From assembly GCA_963995505.1 (NCBI GenBank), contig OZ023185.1:15015691-15079690 (forward strand): DNA of 64,000 nt, written 5' to 3'. The notes beneath the pieces were generated by a model. That model was not told where the DNA came from and did no database searches. It saw only the letters and a program-made list of their open reading frames with translations. The translations under genes and the position numbers were made by a program. Positions 44,216 to 55,977 of the stretch are shown here, piece after piece; within the stretch, counting starts at the first letter, position 1; every line of letters starts with the position of its first letter. The stretch comes from Hypericum androsaemum (lineage: Eukaryota > Streptophyta > Magnoliopsida > Malpighiales > Hypericaceae).

Positions 44216-45350
44216 TTTAAAAGCATTTCATTAATTAAGTAGTAAAATTACATTGGATTAAAGTAAATACATAGACGTTAAAAAGAAAAACGCTAGACAT
44301 AATACAACATAGAGTGGATATAATGTACGTCATCCTCATAAGCATCATAAAATTAAAAGAGTTGGAACCAAATGCTATGATATCAGCTACAAGAGCCGCT
44401 AACTTCTCAAAAGAGAAGAGCCATACAGAAACATTGTTGATTGAAGTGGCAGCTGACAGATGCAAAGCTACATCGAGGGTGCAACTGTCTATAGATGAGA
44501 ACTGTGATACACTTGAAGCATACTCGCAGAACCAAGTCTGGACGAATCAAACCAAGACTATGTTAGCCACGTGCCTGAATAAAATTGACACCAATATCTG
44601 AAAAAAGCATAAAGCAGTACTAGGAAAATGCAGATTTAACGCAAAATAGTTATAAAAAATACATAAACACAAATAGAAAATCGGAGGAGAGGTCTATAAT
44701 AACCAACCCCTCTGGGTACCACATCTGGCTTGGCTCGCCAGAAGTGGAGCCAATCTCAGGTGGTGTCGAACAGCTCGCAGGAAGACGGAAGGGAGGAACC
44801 TGAGCATGTGTGTGGCGGCTAAGGCTGGGAGGGGCGGAGAAGAGGGAGGCTTCGGCTGGCGGAGGTGCCTGAAGAGGTTTCTGCTTGAGGGGGCTCTGCA
44901 GTCTAGGAGGAGGAGAAAGGCTGTGGCGGCCTAGGCCTGAAGAGGTGGCGGCTTGAGAAACTTGAGAGGCTGGGAGCTACGGTGGACTGTGGGTGGTAAC
45001 ACACCTAGCTCTGGTCTAAGCCGGGTTGATGTCGCAATCGATCGAGACAAAGGCGACGACAAAGGCGAGGTGGTCAGGTTGACTCCTCAGTTGGCTATAA
45101 GTTTAGCCAATCAGTGAGCTTGTCTTCACTGCCACAAGTTCTTAGATCTACTCAGAGAGGATAGATCCGAAGGTTGATGTAAGAATTGAGAAACTAAACT
45201 GATATTTTCCCTAAGTTTAAAGGAGCAGTTGACATGTCTTAAAAGTCTGGGGAGCAAAGGGCAATTTGCCATAAAATCGAACTAGGGTAAATTTAAGGTT
45301 TTTGGCTGGAAAGTCATGTTAAATAGAACTCTTAGGCTGCCCTATTCTGT
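44216..45350 (-). mobile_element. possible retroelement remnant
   Basis: The segment 44669-44722 (ACAAATAGAAAATCGGAGG...CCAACCCCTCTGG) resembles, over about 52 bases, the 5' leader of the ORF1-only LINE at 19463-19514. The flank to its right (44735-45200) is GC-richer and G-rich, the left part AT-rich and ends in sequence that reads TTAATGAAATGCTTTTA on the minus strand. The order suggests a minus-strand non-autonomous retroelement, but neither ends nor a target duplication are clear. Confidence 0.3.
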
Positions 45351-45779
45351 CACCATAGAAACCCACGAAATTCTCTCTTCTATGAAGGTGAGGAGGACGA
45401 TTCAACTCGGAGAGAAGTGCTAGGAGAGGAAGATCTGACCAACGAATCATCTTCGAGGGGACAAAGATCCGTAGGAAGGGTAAGTTATACGCCACCTTCT
45501 TTTCTGATAGGGCCCCTTCTTAGAAAAGTAACATGGATCTCATGTAGGGTTTCGGGAGGATCGTTGGAGGGTCTCTCGTGAAGGTTAGGGATTTAGAAGC
45601 AACACCAGGTAAGTGGATTTCAATAATGTCCGCCTCGACTAGGGTTATCTGTGTTAATTCTGAGTTAACCACGTTTATTTTTTCTGAATTCTGAGTATGA
45701 GGATAAGCTAATCGAGGTATGGTATGCACCAAAAATCTGATATGTTGTGATGTTCTTCTGACATGCAATTCTGGAAAGT

Positions 45780-45910
45780 TATTGGGCAGTGATTTGTTCT
45801 AAATCCATGATATATTTATGATAAGTTTATGATAAGTCTATGATAAGTCTATGATACGTTTCTGATAAGTCTATGATAAGTCTATGATATGCTCTGATAA
45901 GTTCTGACAT
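45780..45910. repeat. short tandem repeat ATGATAAGTCT
   Basis: About eight copies of a degenerate 11-13-bp unit (TATGATAAGTCTATGATAAG). It is not clearly related to the 21-bp family. Confidence 0.7.
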
Positions 45911-46321
45911 GCGGGTTTGTTCTCAAGCCTTTTGGACCCCGTAGTTTATATTCATCTAACAAGGGGTAACCCTAGATGTATATGATCAAGTGGACGGGGA
46001 GCTTGAGAATTAACTGGGCTCGTGGAGGGTAATCAATGTCATTTACCTAATGGACGGTATTTTTTATTTGTTCTGTACGTCGTATCGAAACCAATTGAAT
46101 CACCAAAGATACTGTAGTCCATCCGCATCCTTTTGTCGGCCCAAAATATATTCACTATCTGTTCAACACTGTCAACTTCAATGTCATAAAAAATGATGGA
46201 TTCTTATAGGCCTCTAATCTGAAATATTCTTGCAAGGCTGTAGCTTCACCCATTTTCATCGTCCTTTGTCGTCGTGTGCCCAGATGGTTCTTCAAATCTA
46301 TAGGAAGAAAACCAAGATTTT

Positions 46322-49185
46322 CCACATGTCACGACCCAAATTCGTGGTCGGTGACTGGCGCTAGACCCTAACCCATTTACAAAACCAAATGAGTCTAGCC
46401 AGCCTCAAAATATATTTTCACTTTACAAAGTCTCATTCAAATACAATTATTCTTTACATTTATCCCAGGATCAAATTGAACTCGGTGGCTACGGAGCTGC
46501 TAGACAAAGAACCTGCAAAACTGGAGAGAGGGGGGGTGAGTGTTTTGGAACACTCTGTAAGCACATAGAACATAACATATCAGTTATGTCAGATACATGT
46601 GGGAGAGACAAAACTTAACTATGTCCCAAATCAAACCTAACCAATACGAACACAAAGCTAAGACAACAAAAGACCATCTCACAAATAAGGTTTCAACCAA
46701 TCACATATCAAACATAACCAAAATTTCAGATAGACCTTCACAAACATATAACACATATCAGATGGACTTCAGATAGGTCTAGATAGTATCACTCCCACGC
46801 CGACACGAGGATACCATATCTTAAAGGCGCCATTAGAAACTAACCCGCCGGCCAAACATATCATATCATATCAGAGTCCTTGTATCCTCAGTATATGTGC
46901 ACATATGCCAACATCCCCGGTTGGTCACGGGTAGACCTCATCATCCGCCATCTCACAAATGACATACCAAATATTCTAAACACACATAATATACACTGAC
47001 CAAAATATATTGGCCACATAACCAAATTCATACCAGAATATCCCCATATCACGAATTAGGCAAAACATCCCCAAATAGACCAACAAACCACAAACATCAT
47101 CAAATTCCATATAGACGAAAACAAATCATATAACCACTTCAAAGACAACTCATATGCATGAGACGCACATAATCAAGGTCTGAAACATGCACATGCACCA
47201 AACAAACCAAAGCTGTCATGATCTATATGCTTACACTAATGAAGACCGCTCCGCGAATGCTCATTCCCAATTCAATTCTACTTTCACTTTGTACCTTCAC
47301 CCACCCTTCTTTCCAAGCTTATTTCTTCCACCAAGAACTTTGTGGAAGCTTCACATACTCTGTATAACAATTTCCAATCACAAAGTGAGGCCAGCTCCTC
47401 ACTTCGCCAACCAAATCACTTCCAACACTTGAAAATAACCAACTTTGGCACAATCGACAACCAACGTCAGAAATAACTTAAGTCCATCAAAGTCTCTTGC
47501 ATCCTTTCAGTCACTGGTCCATTATTAACTTACCATCATGTACAACAATTGTTTGTGACCATAATTTCATAAAAAGGTCTGTTTTGGCCAACCGAACACA
47601 CACCGAGCACAAGGTAAGGCCATTCACACTAACTTCGGTAAGCAGCCCTTATAACTCAATATCACACAAAACTAAGTACATATCTTCATTAATATACCAC
47701 TGCTCTATTCTTTCATGATCACATCGAGTCCAAAAATCAACTTAGAAGTCCAAAGAAATTACTTACCAAGTTGTTACTCTTGACCACCTTTGATTCTGAA
47801 ATCAGTCAGTCAGTCTGACTTTCAACCCAGTTTTGACAATGATTCCTTGATCCAAACATAACATATGATATACCATTAGAAAGGTATTTAAGTCCTCTAC
47901 AAACTATATGAAGGCACCAAAGTCCAATTCGGAGTTCAAATATATGTACCAAGAACTTCTTCTTCCAATATCTTGACTGTATACTCTAAAAAATAGTCCG
48001 TAGTTCAAAATACATTTTAGGTCGATTCCTTGATCAAATCATGACATATGATATATAGTTAGAAAGATCCTGAAGTCCTCTACAACTTTTATGAAGACAT
48101 AGAAGTCTAATTCCAAGCCAAAAGATACTTACCAAACACTTCTTTTCCCACTACCTCACTTGTATACTTCAGTTATCAGTCTGTAGTTTAAAACCGATTT
48201 TCTGTTGATTACTTGATCCAAATAGAACATATGATATACCGTTGGAAAGAAATTTGAGTCCTCTATAAAGTTTATGAAGAGAAAAAAGTCCAAATCGAAG
48301 CGGAGGCCTACTAACCGAATCATTCTTTGTTGACCTACTTCTTTCTCTTTCTTCTCTCCCTCTCTCTTCTTTTTCTTCAATTTCGTGTTCAGCCTTCTTG
48401 TATTTTATTTTATTCTTTCTCTAGATGTTTTCTTGTCATATAAGGTCTCTGGATGGATGACACTCACGGCCTTATACTTTTTGTGTCACCTTATAATGTT
48501 TGCAAATGTTTCCTTATGATTGGTTGCCTTTTCCTTGGGGTCCAATCAGGAAACAACAGCTTGTTTCAAATTAATTGTAGGTCTATGTCTCTAGTTTCCA
48601 AATCATATTTATTTGTTGCATTTGGAGCAAAATTGAGGAAGATGTGTCCAATTTACCAAACACGTGTCAATGCTGTCCAAACTTGACCAACTAACTTCAT
48701 AACACTTGTGCATTATTTGAGTAGGCTTTGTTGAGATTGATCTAGAATCCTTAGAAGACTAACTCATGTCTATATAAACTTCACAAAGGTGTAGGAACAT
48801 GAATTCTTATTTAAATAAAGATTGAGAAGTCCAACCGAAATACTTCAAGAACCGACAACACAATGTGTTGTTTATCCACTTGCTAGGCTTGAGCCCAATT
48901 GCTAGCATGACAAAGTCAATATCTTTCAAAGCTTATAAATCAATATCTTATATTTCAACACCATTTTGAATCATCTCCTTTGAACCCGAATGAAGAAATT
49001 ATGTTAAATTTATCGCAGCATATCTGAGGTAGTCCGAGATATCAAATGCATTCCTTCCCACTATCATTGGCACTCTATTTACATAGCAATCTCACTCCAA
49101 ATATGAACCCAATATGTCATTACGACTAAGTATACTTCACTTAAATCAGACAAATAAGATTAAAGGACTAGGGTATTACACCACA
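46322..49185. mobile_element. solo LTR of a Gypsy-type element (LTR2)
   Basis: The segment 46327-49180 (2854 bp) begins TGTCACGACCCAAATTCG and ends GGGTATTACA, flanked by a perfect CCACA target duplication (46322-46326 and 49181-49185). Removing it and one CCACA rejoins the FAR1-type frame between GG-V and ENLGF. It is homologous to LTR1 but about 1 kb longer, partly because of internal tandem repeats. Confidence 0.92.
47841..48389. repeat. three tandem 183-bp units inside the solo LTR
   Basis: Units start at 47841, 48024 and 48207, exactly 183 bases apart. Each begins GATTCCTTGATCCAAA-like and contains ACATATGATATA and AAGTCCTCTA. Confidence 0.85.
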
Positions 49186-49709
49186 CCTCCAGCTACCATT
49201 GCCATTACCTCATAAGAAACCCTATTCTTAATGACAGCATCATTGTACATTTTAGCAATCTGTTCTTGCATTACATTCATCTTTCTGTTTGATCTTAGCA
49301 TGTAAGCAAACTCTTCACCGAGAAGATCATGGTTGTGTGGTACATTTCATTCATTTATGAAATAATATGACTCCCAAGATGATAAGTGGAATGTAATCAT
49401 TGCTCCACAACCAGTTCTTTCCTCCCTTCGTTCATATGGCCGAGTATCACGCTTTTTTTATCCTTACCCCGCTTACGAATACCCTCCTTATTGCAGAGAT
49501 ATCTGATATAGTAAATCTCTGCAGTCTTTACGCCTTTGATTGTCTTTGGTTTTTGATAATCTTTCCTCACACTAAATCCTTTTCTATGTGCATAAGAGAG
49601 GTAGAAGTTCAGCGTGTCGTCCACTGTTGAAAATTTTAATTTTTTCCACCATTCTTTATTTTCCATTTCCTCAACTGCTTCCCCTGCATAACATCGAATC
49701 CAATTTCAA

Positions 49710-50225
49710 AATAAAAGGGAACAAATATAAGAGTATGAGGCTATCAATACTATAGTGAGGGGAAATCAACATCATAGTGGAAGAAAACCAATAACATAGA
49801 AGAAGGAACCAATATCATAAAAGAAGCAAACCAATTTCACAGAAGTAGTAATCCGATGTTATAGAAGATCAAAACAAATAACAGAATAGAAGCAAACCAA
49901 TACCATGGTGGAAGCAAACCAATATCAAAGACGAATGGAACCAGTATCAAAGAAGAAGGAAACTAACATCTTTTAGCAAAAAGAAATAAAACCAATATCA
50001 TAGCAGCAATAAACAACTAAAATAGACGAAAGGAAACCAATATCGGAGAAGATTGAAACCAAAAGCGGATTAGAAGCAAACCAATATCATTGCGGAAGGA
50101 AACTAATTTCCTACATGAGAAAACCAATATCTTATAAGCAATCAACCAATATCATAGAAGCAATAAACCAATAATATGGAAGATGAAAATCAATATCGAT
50201 AAACCAATATTGGTATGCTAAAATT
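49710..50225. repeat. array of ~22-bp repeats in a FAR1 intron
   Basis: About 20 degenerate copies of GAAGCAAACCAATATCATAG fill nearly all of the third intron (49684-50289) of the FAR1-related pseudogene. The unit resembles the array at 24960-25100. Confidence 0.85.
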
Positions 50226-50899
50226 TCTGTTTTTTTCCCACGGAAAAAACACAATAAAATGAATGTTTAAATTGAAGAATACAATTTACCTCGAAGTTGT
50301 TGATTACTATCGGAAATCACATATTCTTGGGTACGTATCCCATCAACGTTCTCATCTGAATATTTTAAGTTATAAGTTCAGTTAGTTTTAGAAAAATCAT
50401 TATATAAAGATCAAATTAAAAGATAGATCCACTTACCTTCTACTCCATTTGTATTGTTCCGATCGTTTGGTATACTCGCCGTTTCGATGCCTGTGTTTTC
50501 AAATAAACACTAGTAAGAACTTAATATGATATTGGTAACCACGCGATGTAGAACTGGTATGCAATAGTTTAAGTATTGGTATGCTATATTTTTTAACATT
50601 GTTGGATATAAATAAACACAACAATACGGACGATCAAATTCGATTATTACCATCATCCATGAAACCACTATATTACCTTTCGTTGTAACGATTTTCGAGT
50701 AATATGGAAACCAATTGAAATCGATACCGATTAAAATTGATTTAATGGTCCAATGGAAACCAATTGAAACTGAAACTTTTATATGAGAAAATCGAAACAG
50801 TAAGTATTTACCTTCAACGAGTGAGATGATATTTGTGTCGTCATTCAACAATACCTCTTCGTTTGGTTCTGACGGCATTTTCAGTTCAGGGTTCTTGGG

Positions 50900-51456
50900 T
50901 TGTTTGGTTGGAATGACAGCTGAATGAATTTGGTGTAGGGTTCCTGCCCTTTTTTTTGGAGTAATTGAAATCTAACGTAATTTTAAGGGCAATTGGTTGG
51001 TTTTGTTTTCCTATTTACTTATTTAGTTAATTATATTAAACCTAAATTTTAGCTTCTCTTTTGTAATAGAGTTATTCATTATTACCCTTTCATTTCCCTT
51101 TGATCCCTTTAAGTGAGGATGACCCATGTCCCTACTGAATTTGATCCCCTCGCAACCATGTAGTTCATTTTTTTCCCTTTCAAAACGGTACTAGCATGGT
51201 ATGAATTCACTGCTACATAATTTTCAAACTTGTAACTGAAATTTTCACGCTCGACTACATTTATTGGATGCACGTAAGGGATCAATGCACAGATTCAATT
51301 ACTGTTATTTTTCTCTGTCAAACGGTTATGTCCCGGACCAAAATTATTAATTGGCCAACGACAATTTAATTTTTACGTACTTTTGTGTGTGGAAATGGTG
51401 GGATTATACCACTATATAAATACGGAAAATAAATATAGAGTATCAGGCATAGTCAA
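50900..51456. other. 5' flank of the FAR1-related gene
   Basis: It should contain the promoter of the minus-strand FAR1-type gene. I see no gene or clear TATA box. Confidence 0.4.
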
Positions 51457-51880
51457 CTAGCCAGCATGGAAAGAAATCCTACTGGCCTCAATATCGAGAT
51501 CCCCTCTTTCGAGGTTGCGGCCGCCGGCCTCGTCAAAACCTTCTGGCGGTAAAAACCCAGTGAAAAAACCCGCATCGAGAGGAAAAGAGTATCTCGGCAA
51601 GGTCGTGGTGACCCGCCTTGACGTTGAAACCGCTATAGCTGATCCTCTCAGTTCATCATTGGCCATGCGGGTGCTCCGAAGAAGGCTAACACCACGCAAA
51701 TCATCTAAATACGTCTGAATACAGCAGTCAAAGGGTACATCAGAAACAGAAAGCTCGTATAAAATCTCTAGCGCATGCTTGGAGAGTGCATCTGCAACTC
51801 GGTTGCCCTCCCGCCATGTGTGCTGGATGCCAATCTACCTGTCTTTCGCCAGTAACTCCTTAACGTACTATAACAACCTA
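51457..51880 (-). pseudogene. RNase H-like (RVT_3) C-terminal fragment
   Basis: The minus strand reads ELLAKDR, a stop, IGIQHTWREGNRVADALSKH, then a tail through LDDLRGVSLLRSTRMANDEL to a stop at 51457. HTWREGNRVADALSKHA is the conserved end of plant RNase H domains found in LINEs and related single genes. The upstream part is missing. I found no poly(A) tail, so I cannot say whether it is a LINE relic or a gene fragment. Confidence 0.75.
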
Positions 51881-54400
51881 TTAGTAACTTTTATATCCAA
51901 TACAATAATCAATTAAACTACATATACATATGATAATAGCAAAGTATTTAATTTTACTTTGATACTAACCTTCACATACCATCACAAGTTTTCTCAACGA
52001 AATTGGCAATTTTACTTTATAGAGGCCCACACTTTAATTCTCTCTTGTCACCAACCTCTTTAATTCTGATGAATTTTCATTTAAATAACATTATTAACAA
52101 AACACTAATTCTCAATAATTCTCAGTTTTAAACTTGCCAATCCTTTTCAATTTCGGTACTAAAATTCCTCCTTGAATTTTCATATAACGACATTAATTCT
52201 GATTATTTTCTCGTAGATGCATAAGATGACTATTCAAGTGAAATTCTCAATCAATCTCCACATTAAATTATATTATCATAGTATGTAAAGATATTGTGTA
52301 CCTGGTGACGATAACTTTCAAAAAACTTGTCATCCTAAATTCTTCATCTCAATGGACTCCCTCGTCTCTAGTCAATAATTTCTCAATCACAAAGCAAACA
52401 TTAAATTTGCCCAAATATATATTTAATCAAGCATCCAACATTTTATTAGAAATAGATTAAATTTGAATCTACATTATAACACGTGCCCTCAATTTATAAC
52501 ATAAAATATTCCATTTATCATGATTAATTACAACTAACTTTTTTTATGCTTATGACAATAACTTAACGGTCAAAATTAATTTTCTTAATTTAGAACCGTT
52601 ATTTTCCATGACAATGCACATCTCAATTAACAGATATTTGTAATCTCATTATTAAACTGTTGGCCGAAAAATAATATATATTATAATATGAATACTATAT
52701 AATTCACAATATCTCTGATTATCACATTTCTTAGGAATAGTGACTATATCTTCAAAAATCACTTCTTGTAACAAATAACGAGACAAATTAATTAAATACC
52801 TCTCGTCGTTGTGCTGCGATAATTGATTCATAAATAATGCTCTCGGAAACAACCATAAAATGTTACGAAAAAGTCAAATATTACCTCCCCATTTACCACA
52901 AGTGAAATTCTCTGAAGGAATTAATTCCATGCCCTTCCACTTCCTTGCTTAACAACAACTCCTACCCCTTCATGTTGAGGCTTGGCCAAGAACTCACATA
53001 CTTGTCCTCGGTCCGCCTCCCATCTCCCATCTTAAAATAGTTCTTAAGATTGTTGGAAAATTTGATGGAAGAGAACAAGAAATCGATCTGAGTCGGGTAG
53101 GAGATGCTACTTTTAAGACTATTTTACCGGTAGGTGTAGTTCTCCATGATTAAACAGACCCTTCCGAATTCTAATGAACTCGAGCAACTAATAATCTAAT
53201 AAGAATAAAGTATACCTACTCGGGATGGGAAAATGGAGCAATATGTCTCACAAAAAATGGTTAAGATTATTAATCTTTGCAAATGAAGGATAACCTTTTT
53301 ATATAGCAAATATTCAAAAGGCAAAATAAATATGGATATTTACACAATTTAATTGTGTAACATAAAACTTAAAATAATTTATGCAATAAATTTGGAATAC
53401 CATGAATTTGTAAATAAATTATGAATGTTGCAAAATTTTGAAATAATGGATGATTTTCACAAATAAATGTCTATTATTAATTTGAATTTTTAATGTGGAT
53501 TGTTACAATTTTGTAACATCCAACATTAACCACTCATCCCTCAAAAAGAAAAACACATTAACCACTCAAATCATTTATGCCCATTAAATTTTTTTAAAAT
53601 TATCATTTTACTCACAATATTTTGCTCCATTTTTCTAACACCTCATAGTAGAAACATTGATGGTATGGGCTTCCTTGTGGAATCTCAGTACGTGCTTCTC
53701 CTGTTGTTGCCTCTTTGAAAGAGAGTTTGCGTTTTCTCTCTTCCACCTCAGAGGGGAACGTGGGATTGATAGGGAATTCTCCCGCACCAGAGTCGCTACG
53801 AACCTTTTTCCCCCCTCTAAGGGTGTTGGCTGCCCAAATGGCGGTTGGATGCTGAGAAAATAATTTTTGGCTTTCTAGAGAAAGAGAAGAGAGAGAAAAT
53901 TAGCCTATCTTAACATGTTCGGACTCTGCCAACGTGGTAGTGTTAAAATTTGTTAGAAAATTTTTATTTGGTCTTTTAGCGTTGGACCATTTTACCCACA
54001 GCCCATTGTGTGTTTTCGCATGCCAGGTCAGTAGTTAATTATATTCGTTTGAAAGGAATATTGTCAAGGCAAAATTTTAACTGAAAGACGGCTAATTATA
54101 TGTGTAGGAAGAGTAAATCGAATGGGTTGATACTAGCTCTTGTGAGTAGTTTTTTTCGAATTAAAAATACATCATCATAAGAATATTTTCATATAGGGTC
54201 CGTTATTTAAAAAAATACTAATGGGGTAATTAAAATGGTTTACCTGTACGTCAACATTTAATTTAAAATTATCACATTATTTATTTTAATAGTAATGTGT
54301 TAAGTTTGAAGTTTTTTGAAATGTAATTTTTTAAACTAAGAATACTGTTGTTAGAATTTGAACCATGAACATCTGTCAAATCATCCTATGCCTTGTATGG
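51881..54400. other. AT-rich intergenic DNA, nothing recognised
   Basis: Stops are dense in all frames. The portion from about 53930 to 54330 has weak similarity to 42440-42780 (ATTATCACATTATTTATTT), which may be an old duplicated OMT flank. Otherwise I see nothing. Confidence 0.5.
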
Positions 54401-54410
54401 CAATGACCTT

Positions 54411-54570
54411 TGGTATTTTTTTTTTGGGAAAAAAGAACTTCATTAATAAAAATAAAAAAAGTAGACAACAACGAACCTACGGCCTACCTCACGCTAATCC
54501 CACATCTTGGGTAGTCGTAGAGGTGGGATTCTCTAATCGATAGACCAGAGGAGAGCCAGACAAACCTACA
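54411..54570 (-). mobile_element. possible reversed LINE 3' end
   Basis: A T-run followed by GGGAAAAAAGAACTTCATTA and about 130 bases of less AT-rich sequence, the layout of a short 5'-truncated LINE on the minus strand. No target duplication was found. Confidence 0.35.
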
Positions 54571-54719
54571 AATTATTCCGCTGATTCCCACAGGTCAGGT
54601 GTTCGATTTCAAAAAAGTTTATTTTCGTTAATCACAATCGAAATCCAGATTCAAAATTATGTGAATAAAAAACTTCATTTCTACAAAGTGCGGAAATTGA
54701 CCAATAGATACCCGATTCT

Positions 54720-55955
54720 TCTGACATATTTGGTTATGCTGATTGAATTACGGCCCCTTTGACTCCTATAAGGCTCTTGAACTTGTACAGCAAGCCAAAG
54801 TCAACTAAAAGAGATCGAACTGAGTGATGCATTATCGAAGCATCGGAGAGTAACATTTAATTAAAAAAAAGCACGACAAAATAAAATTTGAAAGACCGAG
54901 TACCGCAGTTGCAATTTGTGCATAGAGCATTAAGGTAATTTCCCCAAAAATAAAATATGAAATTCAAATACAACAAATTGAAACCTAAGACGGTAGTGAA
55001 TCTTTTCCGAGTCTTCTTTTATCTTGTTTTTTATACGTAAGATGTTATTATCTATCAAAAGGTTAAGCCAATTGTGTGCAAGTTTACTTACAACTCTCGT
55101 GCCGTTATACACTATAATTCACCTAAAAATGACAAAATATATTTGTTTATCTATATTACATACACTATTAGATAGGTTATATCGTTGATTTACATCTCCT
55201 AGTCTCGGAGTTACATTCTTTGATTATTTTGCCCCAATCAACTTTAAGAAATTTCGAGGTGTCACTATTCCATTGTGAATATATTTTTTCTGCTATAATC
55301 TTCACCTGCGTATGAAAATTCTCATCCGATATGTGACATCTCTTGTTTCATCGTATGCCCAAAAGCACGGCTTCTTTTCAAATATCCTTGGGGTCCGAAC
55401 GAACATCTCTTTGGCCTTTAGTGTTGCTTTTTTGGGAGGGTACTCCTCCGTAGCTGAATATCAATTATTGGGCCGACTCACTGGCCAGACTTTTTTGTAA
55501 TTCCGTTAAAATTTCACCGACCCGTCTGGCCCAATTTCACACCTCTCTCACCCCACTCGCTGGCTGGCCTTCGTTCATCAATGTTTATGAAGTCTGAATT
55601 AGACAATCGCGCCACACAAGTTTAATAATTACAGGTAACTGCTTATTGGAAATAAAATTTCACAGCTGAAACGGACTTGTTTGTCCTTACCTTTAAAAAG
55701 GGAAAAAGGAAACTTACATATTAACAAACTAACAATCAAAATACATCCGTGGCGAACTACAGTTACTCTAATTTTGTTCATCTAAACACATTTAATAGTC
55801 GTTAATCACACCCGAAGACTGCTTACAGGAAAGAGCAGAAGATATTAATATCATCTGATGTACTACGAACATCCATTCGACTGACTAATTCAGATTCAAG
55901 CTAAGTAGTACTTTCGAATGGTGGAAAAGGCTAACTTTGAAGGTAACCTTTTCCA
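54720..55955. other. flank of OMT E, duplicated from the OMT B flank
   Basis: 54725-54815 matches 28430-28530, and 55570-55850 matches 28776-29090 (TCAATGTTTATGAAGTCTGA, CATCCGTG-CGAACTAC). The DNA corresponding to the B promoter, exon 1 and most of exon 2 (29090-30420) is missing and replaced by about 100 bases that include a 14-bp inverted repeat (AATGGTGGAAAAGG at 55919 and its complement at about 55948). Confidence 0.7.
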
Positions 55956-55977
55956 CCATTGTGGGAAACATGTTTGA

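Larger units (their letters stand above)
46020..50878 (-). pseudogene. FAR1-related (FRS) gene, interrupted by a solo LTR
   Basis: Four short 5' exons with GT-AG phase-1 introns: 50878-50812 (MPSEPNEEVLLNDD), 50490-50437, 50355-50290, and 49683 on, which begins EEMENKEWWKKLKF and carries the FAR1 DNA-binding domain (LNFYLSYAHRKGFSVRK, IRYLCNKEGIRKRG). A stop at 49397 is followed in another frame by HNHDLLGEEFAYMLRSNRKM and VSYEVMAMVAGG. The solo LTR (46327-49180) sits exactly there. Beyond it the gene resumes: ENLGFLPIDLKNHLGTRRQR, a one-T loss near 46190, then VNIFWADKRMRMDY and FDTTYRTNKKYRPL, the start of the MULE-transposase-like core. Complete FAR1/FHY3-type proteins are about 600-800 aa light-signalling transcription factors derived from MULE transposases. 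This copy is dead. Confidence 0.85.

Noticed and set aside
49710..50225. CRISPR-like regular repeats
   Set aside because: The units are degenerate and tandem without unique spacers, in a plant nuclear intron; not a CRISPR array.
54358..54543. 61-codon frame over the T-run at 54411
   Set aside because: It begins before and runs through the T-run of a probable reversed LINE end; no coding evidence.
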